The notes under the pieces: model-generated
What the model was told of the DNA's origin: nothing
The model's database searches: none
Seen by the model: only the letters and a program-made list of their open reading frames with translations
Assembly: GCA_018818855.1 (NCBI GenBank)
Contig: JAHIRI010000004.1
Location: 1-17,501 of the forward strand
Source: Patescibacteria group bacterium
GTDB lineage: Bacteria; Patescibacteriota; Patescibacteriia; XYB2-FULL-38-15
Length of the DNA: 17,501 nt
Direction: 5' to 3'
Made by a program: the position numbers and the translations under genes
Shown here: piece after piece, positions 7,076 through 12,801 of the stretch
Layout: every line of letters begins with the position of its first letter
How positions within the stretch are numbered: position 1 is the first letter of the stretch

Positions 7076-8544
7076 ACTTCTTCCTTGCCCTCAATCATTT
7101 CTGCTACCTCTTCTCTTTTTAATGCTTTAAAAATATTTGTAACATCGCGAAACTCCATACCGCGAAGTAAAAAAAGTAAAACAAAATAAATTATTGCCCC
7201 GATCGGAATTAAAAATACCCAATAAACATACGGCCGCAAATAAATTATTACCGCGCTCATCGCCCCGGCCGAAATAACAATTTTAAAAAGTGCGATAAAA
7301 ATAAATTTTTTATTATACGCGACTACTCGCCCGGCAAAAATTAAACCAATCGTAAAAAGTAATGTATGGGAGATAACTGTGGAAATCGCCGCACCGAGAT
7401 ATGAGAAACGAGGTATCAAAATTACGTTTAAAACGACGTTTAAAGCCATACAAACACCCATAATGATAGTATTGGTCATCTGACGATCAGTGGCGTTTAA
7501 AAGAGAACCTATTGGATAGTTTAAAAAAATAAAAACCACGGCAAAAATAGCGACTTGAAGCGGCAGAATCGAGGCGGCGTAAGATACTCCGTAAAGTTTT
7601 AAAATTAATGGCTCAGCCAAAGAAAAAATTCCAAAGGCCACGGGCATTGCAATAATCGCAAGATAAAATAAAACGCGCTCAAAAGTTTTACGGAGCATTG
7701 TTTTGTCGGAAATAAAATACGCACTCATTGCCGGAAATGCGGCCGCAGAAAAAGCCATGGGAATAAACTGAAATGCATAAGTCAATTTATATGCCACGCT
7801 CCAAAATCCGACTGCCGCGTCCCCCACCATTTTGGAAAGCAAGACTGCATCAAGATAAGAATAAACTTTTACAAAAATTCCTGCCAGGGCAAAAGGATAG
7901 GCAATTTTAAAAAGTGAAATCAAAAGAGTTTTATCAAAACATAAACACGGCCGGACTTCTGTTTTTTTCCAAAGCAAAATCGATGAAAAGAAAAAATTAA
8001 AAAGACTACCCGACATTAGAGCGAGCAGTAAAAAATATAATGGCGCGTGAAGTATCAAGCTTACGCCGCCGAAGACGATTATCAAAACCTCACTTATCAC
8101 CACGCCCATTGATTCATAACGCAGATTCTGATGGCCGCGAAAAACCGCGTAAAAAGTGACATTAAACGAATCTAAAAGCATTACGAGACCGGAAAGATAA
8201 ACCATTAATTTTGTTTCCGCCGGATAACCCATGACATTAATTATGCCAACAACCGCAAAATATGCGAGTACGCCCAAAACAACTTTTGCTCCCAAAATAT
8301 TTCCTAAATATTTTCCCGCCATTTCCCTCTTCTTTGCCGTTTCGCGAATCAAAACCGAAGAAAGACCAAGGTCAACAAAAATGGAAAAAATTGTCGTGAA
8401 AGAAACAACAAAAAAATACTTGCCCGTGCCTTCCACTCCGGCCAAACGGGCAATCAAAATAAAATACAAAAAAGCCAGGACTTTTTGTCCCACCGTGGCT
8501 ACTGTTAAATAGATGGTATTTCTCGCGATTTTCCCTGATTCCAT
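7072..8544 (-). CDS. Wzx-like polysaccharide flippase (MOP superfamily)
   Basis: This 490-residue protein has about 12-14 hydrophobic segments. It begins with 'ARNTIYLTVATVGQKVLAFLYFILIARLAGVEGTGKYFF', the pattern of the polysaccharide biosynthesis/MATE-like exporter family. Members flip lipid-linked oligosaccharides across the cytoplasmic membrane for capsule, O-antigen or S-layer glycan assembly. Further family-like stretches are 'VKVYSYLDAVLLSKMVGDAAVGFWSVAYKL' near 225-255 and 'NATDRQMTNTIIMGVCMALNVVLNVILIPRFSYLGAAI' near 355-395. The C-terminus is charged and cytosolic. The next gene, overlapping by four bases, is a GT4 glycosyltransferase, so both likely act on one surface glycan. No Shine-Dalgarno sequence precedes the ATG; a palindromic repeat fills the leader. 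Confidence 0.85.
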   Translation of the reverse strand: MESGKIARNTIYLTVATVGQKVLAFLYFILIARLAGVEGTGKYFFVVSFTTIFSIFVDLGLSSVLIRETAKKREMAGKYLGNILGAKVVLGVLAYFAVVGIINVMGYPAETKLMVYLSGLVMLLDSFNVTFYAVFRGHQNLRYESMGVVISEVLIIVFGGVSLILHAPLYFLLLALMSGSLFNFFFSSILLWKKTEVRPCLCFDKTLLISLFKIAYPFALAGIFVKVYSYLDAVLLSKMVGDAAVGFWSVAYKLTYAFQFIPMAFSAAAFPAMSAYFISDKTMLRKTFERVLFYLAIIAMPVAFGIFSLAEPLILKLYGVSYAASILPLQVAIFAVVFIFLNYPIGSLLNATDRQMTNTIIMGVCMALNVVLNVILIPRFSYLGAAISTVISHTLLFTIGLIFAGRVVAYNKKFIFIALFKIVISAGAMSAVIIYLRPYVYWVFLIPIGAIIYFVLLFLLRGMEFRDVTNIFKALKREEVAEMIEGKEEV

Positions 8545-8550
8545 TATTTC

Positions 8551-8640
8551 GTCATTCCGAGCGTAGCGAGGAATCTCTCGCGGATGCGAGGTGCCGGGAC
8601 AAACCCAGAGATTCTTCGTCGCTTTGCTCCTCAGAATGAC
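8551..8640. repeat. Interspersed palindromic repeat in the flippase leader
   Basis: GTCATTCCGAGCGTAGCGAG and the following GAATCTCT (8551-8578) pair imperfectly with AGAGATTCTTCGTCGC through CAGAATGAC (8607-8640), making an inverted repeat of about 30 bp around a 28-base centre. It is the same type as the copy inside queA (9599-9674) and resembles widespread REP/MITE-like elements. It ends seven bases before the flippase start. Confidence 0.85.
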
Positions 8641-8655
8641 AGTTTATTTTCCTCT

Positions 8656-8684
8656 ATTTTACCGCAAATCGAGGATCTTGACAA
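8656..8684 (-). promoter_or_regulatory. Promoter of the flippase-glycosyltransferase operon
   Basis: TTGTCA (8684-8679), a 17-base spacer and TAAAAT (8661-8656) each differ from consensus at one base. Transcription would begin near 8649 and give a leader of about 105 bases made almost wholly of the palindromic repeat. Its -35 box overlaps that of the divergent cassette B promoter. Confidence 0.55.
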
Positions 8685-8706
8685 TCCGCAAGGGATATGA
8701 TAAATT
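8678..8706 (+). promoter_or_regulatory. Promoter of cassette B
   Basis: TTGACA (8678-8683), exactly 17 bases, then TAAATT (8701-8706). The -35 is perfect and the -10 matches four of six. The predicted start is near 8713, so the RNA would begin with the hairpin at 8714-8729. Confidence 0.6.
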
Positions 8707-8713
8707 ATATGGC

Positions 8714-8729
8714 AACCCTAAAGAGGGTT
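8714..8729 (+). promoter_or_regulatory. 5'-terminal hairpin in the cassette B leader
   Basis: AACCCT (8714-8719) and AGGGTT (8724-8729) form a perfect 6-bp stem with an AAAG loop, followed by TTTCT-like bases. Because it starts within a base or two of the predicted transcription start, it could protect the RNA end. A weak attenuator is the alternative. Confidence 0.5.
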
Positions 8730-8762
8730 TTCTCTGGTGTTCATTAATAGCTTCAGCTGACA

Positions 8763-8768
8763 AGGAGG
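8763..8768 (+). promoter_or_regulatory. Consensus AGGAGG ribosome binding site of cassette B
   Basis: AAGGAGGT lies with AGGAGG seven bases before the ATG at 8776, a complete anti-Shine-Dalgarno match that fixes the start. Confidence 0.85.
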
Positions 8769-8775
8769 TAAAACC

Positions 8776-9306
8776 ATGAAAAGGATCCGTAGGGAAGCCG
8801 ATCGAGTCGACCGCGATTTGCGCAGGGCGCTCATCGAAGCACAATGCCAGGTCGCGACGCGCGAGATGGCTACGCAAATGTCCCAAGTCCCGCTTCCGTT
8901 ACTGGATATGGACACGGAAGCCATCCTGAACGACGCCCAGCAGATCCTCGATGATCTGGCTGACGTCCTGAGCAACGACGCCTTCGACAAGGTGCGGAAA
9001 CAGTGGTATCGCACCTCAGCCAAGGACCCAATCGGGACCATGTGCTGGCTCGTGAACTACGCCCAACAGGAAGGTTTTTCTCTGGAATGGTGGAGCCTCT
9101 CCATGCTGTCCAGCGACAATCCCTTCCCGAGCTACGTTCTGATGATCTGGCCGCCGCCGCGACAGCCCGAGGATTACTCGGACGACAACCGCGACGGTAT
9201 GATCGACGATCCGTGCGAGTGCGATGCCGATCTTCTGACTCCGAGTCTGGAGGCTCCGTACGAGATCGACGACGGTGATCCAGCGGACGTCGAGGGACTG
9301 AACTAG
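8776..9306 (+). CDS. Unrecognised GC-rich 176-residue acidic protein (orphan cassette B)
   Basis: I do not recognise this protein. Residues 1-35 form a basic, probably helical start (RRxADRVDRDLRRAL). About 40-75 is a second helix-rich part. About 80-125 is Trp-rich (WYR, CWLV, EWWSL, IWPPP). The tail from about 128 is strongly acidic and contains 'DDNRDGMIDD', which has the D-x-N-x-D-G-x-I spacing of EF-hand or dockerin-type calcium loops, then a PCECD pair. There is no signal peptide or membrane segment. GC is high (38 of 60 bases at 8821-8880), unlike the flanking genes. Its own promoter, leader hairpin, consensus ribosome site and terminator make it an isolated expression unit. Calcium binding is only a possibility from spacing. 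Confidence 0.7.
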   Translation: MKRIRREADRVDRDLRRALIEAQCQVATREMATQMSQVPLPLLDMDTEAILNDAQQILDDLADVLSNDAFDKVRKQWYRTSAKDPIGTMCWLVNYAQQEGFSLEWWSLSMLSSDNPFPSYVLMIWPPPRQPEDYSDDNRDGMIDDPCECDADLLTPSLEAPYEIDDGDPADVEGLN

Positions 9307-9316
9307 CAACAACTAT

Positions 9317-9335
9317 CGCAGCTCAAGAAGCTGCG
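9317..9335 (+). other. Short hairpin between cassette B stop and its terminator
   Basis: CGCAGCT (9317-9323) and AGCTGCG (9329-9335) form a perfect 7-bp stem with a CAAGA loop. It lies between the stop codon and the terminator and has no T tract, so it may block 3' exonucleases. Confidence 0.5.
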
Positions 9336-9338
9336 TGG

Positions 9339-9373
9339 CGGGCGAAACCTGAAAAGGTTGCCCGTCTTTTTTT
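9339..9373 (+). terminator. Intrinsic terminator of cassette B
   Basis: CGGGC (9339-9343) with GCCCG (9360-9364), plus AACC (9346-9349) with GGTT (9356-9359), form a stem with a two-base bulge, followed by seven T (9367-9373). It ends two bases before the convergent queA stop. Confidence 0.85.
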
Positions 9374-9375
9374 AT

Positions 9376-10467
9376 TTATAGGATTAACATCGCATCACCG
9401 AAAGAGTAGAATCTATATTTTTTCTCAATTGCAATTTGGTAGACCTTATCAACAAATTTCTTGCCGGCGAAGGCCGCGACGAGCATTATCAAAGTTGATT
9501 TTGGAACATGAAAATTAGTAATAATGGCATCAATAAATTTAAATTTATAGCCCGGGTAAATAAAGATGTTTGTCTCGCCGCGCTGGGCCACCACTTCTGT
9601 CGTTGCGAGCGAAGCGAAGCAATCCCCTGCTCTGTCAGAATGAGATTGCCGCGTCGCTACGCTCCTCGCAATGACGGGATGGAAGCAACTTTCCAAAACT
9701 CGCACGGTAGTTGTGCCGCAAGCGATAATTCGCTGGCCGACGCGCTTTGCCATATTCAGCCGCTCAGCGGTTTTTTTGTCCAGTTCAAAATATTCGCTAT
9801 GGATTTTGTGTTTGGTAATATCATTTTCTTTCACCGGTTGAAAAGTGCCAAGGCCGACGTGCAAAGTAATATATTCAATTTGCACGCCCATCTTTTTCAA
9901 TTTGTTCATCAACGGTTTTGTAAAATGCATTCCGGCAGTCGGCGCCGCCACTGACCCCAATTTTTCTGCGTACACAGTTTGATATTCTGAACTCTTTGCC
10001 AACCTTTTAATATATGGCGGAGTTGGCGGTTGGCCGATTTTTAAAATCTGCTCCATCAGTTTTGTGCCGCTTAAATTAAATTTTATAACTGCCGTATCCT
10101 CTACTCTTTTTGTAATTTCACCATTTAAATTTTTATTAAACTTTATTTTCAAACCAATCTGTTTTGCGACCGGCACAGATCCGACAAGGCACTGCCAAGA
10201 ATCTGCTGATAATTGTTTCAACAATAAAATTTCCACTTTTCCGCCCGTGTCTTTTTTTCCAAGCAATCTCGCCGGTAAAACTTTTGAATTATTTAAAACC
10301 AAAACGTCGCCCGGCCCGAGATATTTTCCTAAATTATAAAACCGATCGTGGCGAACAGTTTCGTTTTCACGATTTAAAATCATAAGCCGGCAAGCGTCGC
10401 GCGGGCTAGCCGGTTTTTGGGCGATTAAATTTTTGGGGAGATTAAAATCAAATTCAGAAAGTTTCAT
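9376..10467 (-). CDS. queA: S-adenosylmethionine:tRNA ribosyltransferase-isomerase, with inserted repeat
   Basis: QueA transfers and rearranges the ribosyl part of S-adenosylmethionine onto preQ1 in the tRNA wobble position, giving epoxyqueuosine. Family blocks are clear: 'DFNLPKNLIAQKPASPRDACRL', 'GDVLVLNNSKVLPARLLGKK', 'SVAAPTAGMHFT', 'ITLHVGLGTFQPV', 'HSEYFEL', 'GTTTVRVLES', 'IYPGYKFKFIDAIITNFHVPKSTL'. The ATG at 10467 matches the family start; an in-frame upstream extension runs through hairpins and is rejected. The protein is 363 residues, longer than the usual 340-350, because residues about 265-290 (VIARSVATRQ...DCFASLATT) are encoded by a palindromic repeat placed in the loop before 'GETNIFIYPGY'. 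No Shine-Dalgarno sequence. The remaining queuosine genes are not in view. Confidence 0.93.
   Translation of the reverse strand: MKLSEFDFNLPKNLIAQKPASPRDACRLMILNRENETVRHDRFYNLGKYLGPGDVLVLNNSKVLPARLLGKKDTGGKVEILLLKQLSADSWQCLVGSVPVAKQIGLKIKFNKNLNGEITKRVEDTAVIKFNLSGTKLMEQILKIGQPPTPPYIKRLAKSSEYQTVYAEKLGSVAAPTAGMHFTKPLMNKLKKMGVQIEYITLHVGLGTFQPVKENDITKHKIHSEYFELDKKTAERLNMAKRVGQRIIACGTTTVRVLESCFHPVIARSVATRQSHSDRAGDCFASLATTEVVAQRGETNIFIYPGYKFKFIDAIITNFHVPKSTLIMLVAAFAGKKFVDKVYQIAIEKKYRFYSFGDAMLIL
9599..9674. repeat. Interspersed palindromic repeat inside queA
   Basis: GTCGTTGCGAGCGAAGCGAA and following GCAATC (9599-9624) form an imperfect inverted repeat with GATTGCCGCGTCGCTACGCT through GCAATGAC (9643-9674) around an 18-base centre. 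The queA frame passes through it without a stop. It is a diverged relative of the repeat at 8551-8640. Confidence 0.85.
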
Positions 10468-10471
10468 ATTG

Positions 10472-10498
10472 AAAAAGGGACGGATTAACGTCCCTTTT
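10472..10498 (-). terminator. Terminator-like hairpin directly before queA
   Basis: AAAAGGGACG (10498-10489 on the minus strand) pairs perfectly with CGTCCCTTTT around a six-base loop, ending in five T. It is placed to end the ribosomal protein operon, but its T run stops only four bases before the queA ATG, so it would also cover the queA ribosome-binding region if queA RNA includes it. Confidence 0.6.
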
Positions 10499-10504
10499 AG
10501 TATA
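10499..10504 (-). promoter_or_regulatory. Possible extended -10 promoter of queA
   Basis: TGTTATACT on the minus strand fits an extended -10 (TGnTATACT) but no good -35 is at 16-18 bases. The start would fall near 10492, inside the hairpin, leaving a shortened GGACG/CGTCC stem at the RNA's 5' end. Confidence 0.35.
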
Positions 10505-10533
10505 ACATTTTTTCGATTAACGTTTTTGCCAAC

Positions 10534-10614
10534 GCGGGGTTGTCCCGCACGGCGGGACTCCTTAAAATCCCTCGGTTTTAATATTTCCGCCACGGGAAAA
10601 CTATCGTTTTCCCG
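10534..10614. repeat. Cluster of three hairpins between rpsI and queA
   Basis: Three inverted repeats lie in a row: GCGGG/CCCGC (10534-10548); a nested GGCGG/CCGCC plus TTAAAA/TTTTAA (10551-10591); and a perfect 9-bp CGGGAAAAC/GTTTTCCCG with a TATC loop (10593-10614). None has a T tract. GC is higher than around it. It looks like a compact structured repeat element or a 3' processing region of the ribosomal protein RNA. Confidence 0.6.
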
Positions 10615-10642
10615 GCCCCTTTCCAGTCCTCGCGTCAAAAGC

Positions 10643-11191
10643 TTAGCGCTTTTGCCACTGCGGGGCTCGTCTTGCTTTTTTCAAACCTGGTTTCTTTCTT
10701 TCCTTTACTCTCGGATCACGAGTTAAATATCCAGCTTTTCGTAAATTCTTTTTGAAATTAATATTCAATAAAACAAGCGCCCGAGAAATTCCGAGACGCA
10801 CCGCCTCAGATTGACCGCGCAATCCACCACCATATGACTTTGCTTCAATATCAACCTTATCCGCCTGGCCAACCGACTTCAACGGCCCGGAAACAATTTG
10901 TTCCATATCACCGGTTGGAAAATATTCCGTATATACTTTTCCGTTCACGGTAATTTTTCCCTTGCCATTTTTATGAAGTTTCACGGTAGCAATAGCTTCT
11001 TTGCGCCGTCCGATAGCATAAAGATAACCTGATTTTTTTTCTTCAGGAGTTTTTTCTTCGACAACCTCAATTTTTTCCTTTTCTTCTATTTCCGGCTTTT
11101 TCTCAACCGCCTTCTTCTTTACAACTTTTTTAACGGCTGGCTTAACAATTTTGGTTGTTGTCTTTTTAGGTTTTTTTATTTCCGCAGTCAT
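10643..11191 (-). CDS. rpsI: Ribosomal protein uS9 with Lys/Glu-rich N-terminal extension
   Basis: S9 is a small-subunit protein of the 30S head whose C-terminal tail reaches the P-site tRNA. Core motifs are 'YAIGRRKEAIATVKL' near residue 58, 'SYGGGLRGQSEAVRLGISRAL', and the terminal 'KKARRAPQWQKR' ending in the KR that contacts tRNA. The core is about 128 residues, the normal size; residues 1-54 are an added low-complexity Lys then Glu-rich segment. The ATG at 11191 is preferred over a TTG nine bases upstream because AAAGGA lies 11 bases before the ATG and only two before the TTG. It follows rplM by 15 bases and is the last gene of the operon. Confidence 0.95.
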   Translation of the reverse strand: MTAEIKKPKKTTTKIVKPAVKKVVKKKAVEKKPEIEEKEKIEVVEEKTPEEKKSGYLYAIGRRKEAIATVKLHKNGKGKITVNGKVYTEYFPTGDMEQIVSGPLKSVGQADKVDIEAKSYGGGLRGQSEAVRLGISRALVLLNINFKKNLRKAGYLTRDPRVKERKKPGLKKARRAPQWQKR

Positions 11192-11206
11192 AATTTGCAA
11201 TATCCT

Positions 11207-11572
11207 TTATTTGCTGGTTTTTAACCTTTTGATTATTTTTTTTCTTGTTCTATTATTCGGCAACATTCCCCAGACAGCTTTCCAGATAACTTTTTCCGGA
11301 CTTTTTTCAAATAACTGCTCAACCGTCGGCTGTTTTGCCCCACCCGGATAAAAACTGTGCCAAAAATATTTCTTATCAGTAAATTTCTTACCGGTGAATT
11401 TTACTTTAGTGGCATTTATAACATTAACGAAATCTCCAGCATCAACATCAAACCTGAAGGAAGCTCTTTCTTTTCCGCGAAGAAGTAGGGCAACCTTCGT
11501 TGCTAATCTCCCAAGCGGTACGCCCGCCGCGTCAATTGTATGTGTTTGTCTTTGTATTTTTGCTTTTGGCAT
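11207..11572 (-). CDS. rplM: Ribosomal protein uL13
   Basis: L13 is an early-assembling 50S protein. The 121-residue product shows 'TIDAAGVPLGRLATKVALLLRGK' near residues 12-34, 'GDFVNVINATKVKFTGKKFTDKKYFWHSFYPGG' at about 46-78 and 'PEKVIWKAVWGMLPNNR' at about 92-108, all in family order. It is about 20 residues shorter than the Escherichia coli protein, mainly at the C-terminus, which is common in reduced genomes. L13-S9 pairing is conserved across bacteria. The start is 12 bases after the rplQ stop with only a weak GGGAT ribosome site. Confidence 0.95.
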   Translation of the reverse strand: MPKAKIQRQTHTIDAAGVPLGRLATKVALLLRGKERASFRFDVDAGDFVNVINATKVKFTGKKFTDKKYFWHSFYPGGAKQPTVEQLFEKSPEKVIWKAVWGMLPNNRTRKKIIKRLKTSK

Positions 11573-11584
11573 ATCCCGTTAAAA

Positions 11585-11935
11585 TTACACTAATTCAATT
11601 TGAACAATTTCCGCTCCGTCTCCTTGCCGGCGACCAATATTTATAATTCTTGTATAGCCGCCCTTTCTTTCTTTATATCTCGGACTAAGTTCTTCCAAAA
11701 CTTTTTTAACAGCCGCTTCTTTATATAAGTATTTCAATAAATAACGTCTGGCCGCTAAAGTATTTGTTTTGCCGCGGGTAATCAATCTTTCCACGATTGG
11801 CTTTACGGTTTTCGCCTTGGCCTTTGTTGTTTGCATTTTTTCGTACAAAATCAAACTTACCGCTAATCCACGAAGTAAGGCGGTTCTTGGTCCGACTTTT
11901 CTATCTAAAACTTTTCCCTTTTTTCTGTGTCTCAT
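11585..11935 (-). CDS. rplQ: Ribosomal protein bL17
   Basis: L17 is a 50S protein near the exit tunnel. The 116-residue product has the typical start 'MRHRKKGKVLDRKVGPRTALLRGLAVSLILYEKMQTTKAKAK' (residues 1-42), the 'VERLITRGKTNTLAARRYL' segment and the C-terminal 'GGYTRIINIGRRQGDGAEIVQIELV'. Length is close to the family norm (about 116-127). It lies directly after rpoA with a 20-base gap, as in most bacteria, and no strong ribosome site is seen. Confidence 0.96.
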   Translation of the reverse strand: MRHRKKGKVLDRKVGPRTALLRGLAVSLILYEKMQTTKAKAKTVKPIVERLITRGKTNTLAARRYLLKYLYKEAAVKKVLEELSPRYKERKGGYTRIINIGRRQGDGAEIVQIELV

Positions 11936-11955
11936 AAATAACTTTCGTTTTGAAA

Positions 11956-12774
11956 CTATTTAGTTTTTTTTGGTCTTCCTCTTTTTTTCTTTTCTTTTTC
12001 CTCGGTCGGAGTTTCTTCTGCTTCTGCGACAACTTCTTCTTTCGCTTCTTCTTCCTTCACTTTTTCAACAATCTCTTCTTTCGCGCCCGTTCCATTTAAA
12101 AATAAATCAAAGTGGTCAATCAAAATTTGTGCGCTCTGCTTTAGGGCTTCTTCCGGCGTAATCGTTCCGTCGGTTTCAATGTCCAAAACTAAACGATCAT
12201 AATTTGTAATATCGCCGATGCGGACATTTTCCACTTTATAACCAATATTTTTGATTGGAGCAAAGATAGAATCAAACGCAATGGCGCCAAGTTCTAATTT
12301 TTCCTTTTCTCTCGCTTCAACCGGCAGAAAACCTCGACCCTGGCTAACAAAAATTTCCATTTCCAGATCAGCATTTTTACTGGTCAAAGTAGCAATGTGT
12401 AAATCTTTATTTATAATTTCCACATCAGAAGATTCCAAAATATCAGCGGCCGTTGCTTCTGTTTCGCCGCTTGCTTTCAAAACCAACCGCACCGGCTCAG
12501 TTGAAAAAACTTTCAATCTTAACTGTTTTAAATTCAAAAGAACTTCTACCACATCTTCCTTCACGTGCGGAATTGTGGAAAATTCATGTTGAACACCCTT
12601 TATTTTAACAGCTGTCGCTGCCGCTCCCGGCAAGGAAGAAAGCATCACGCGCCGGATGGCATTGCCCAAAGTCGTACCATAACCATAATAGCAAGGTTCA
12701 ACCGTAATAGTTGCCTCGTTTTTGTTTTTTCCTTTTTTGATTTCGATTTTGGCCGGTAAAATAATTGGTTCCAT
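11956..12774 (-). CDS. rpoA: RNA polymerase alpha subunit lacking the C-terminal domain, with AT-hook-like tail
   Basis: Alpha dimerises and nucleates RNA polymerase assembly. Residues 1-227 are a complete N-terminal domain: 'GYGTTLGNAIRRVMLSSLPGAA', 'VKIKGVQHEFSTIPHVKEDVVEVLLNLK', 'VEAREKEKLELGAIAFDSIFAPIKNIGYKVEN' and 'RLVLDIETDGTITPEEALKQSAQIL'. The usual C-terminal helix-hairpin-helix domain (about residues 249-329 in Escherichia coli), which binds UP elements and activators, is absent. Instead residues 228-261 are Glu/Lys-rich and the end reads KKKRGRPKKTK (262-272), matching the RGRP core of an AT-hook. The TAG stop is clear and the rplQ gene follows 20 bases later, so this is not a window or frameshift artefact within the visible frame. 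Confidence 0.95.
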   Translation of the reverse strand: MEPIILPAKIEIKKGKNKNEATITVEPCYYGYGTTLGNAIRRVMLSSLPGAAATAVKIKGVQHEFSTIPHVKEDVVEVLLNLKQLRLKVFSTEPVRLVLKASGETEATAADILESSDVEIINKDLHIATLTSKNADLEMEIFVSQGRGFLPVEAREKEKLELGAIAFDSIFAPIKNIGYKVENVRIGDITNYDRLVLDIETDGTITPEEALKQSAQILIDHFDLFLNGTGAKEEIVEKVKEEEAKEEVVAEAEETPTEEKEKKKRGRPKKTK

Positions 12775-12801
12775 AGGAATTTGCTGAACTCGTTTAAATT
12801 A

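Noticed and set aside
9003..9312. Additional open frames on both strands over cassette B (9003-9278 plus, 9016-9312 minus)
   Set aside because: High GC lowers stop frequency in all frames; only 8776-9306 has promoter, AGGAGG and a correctly placed terminator.
10468..10500. preQ1 riboswitch controlling queA
   Set aside because: There is a short hairpin close to the start, but I see no preQ1-type pseudoknot tail or CUAAAA-like aptamer arrangement; it is better read as a terminator-like stem.
10468..10638. 57-residue in-frame N-terminal extension of QueA
   Set aside because: It would translate through the rpsI-queA hairpin cluster and terminator, it overlaps the rpsI 3' border, and the protein family starts exactly at the ATG at 10467.
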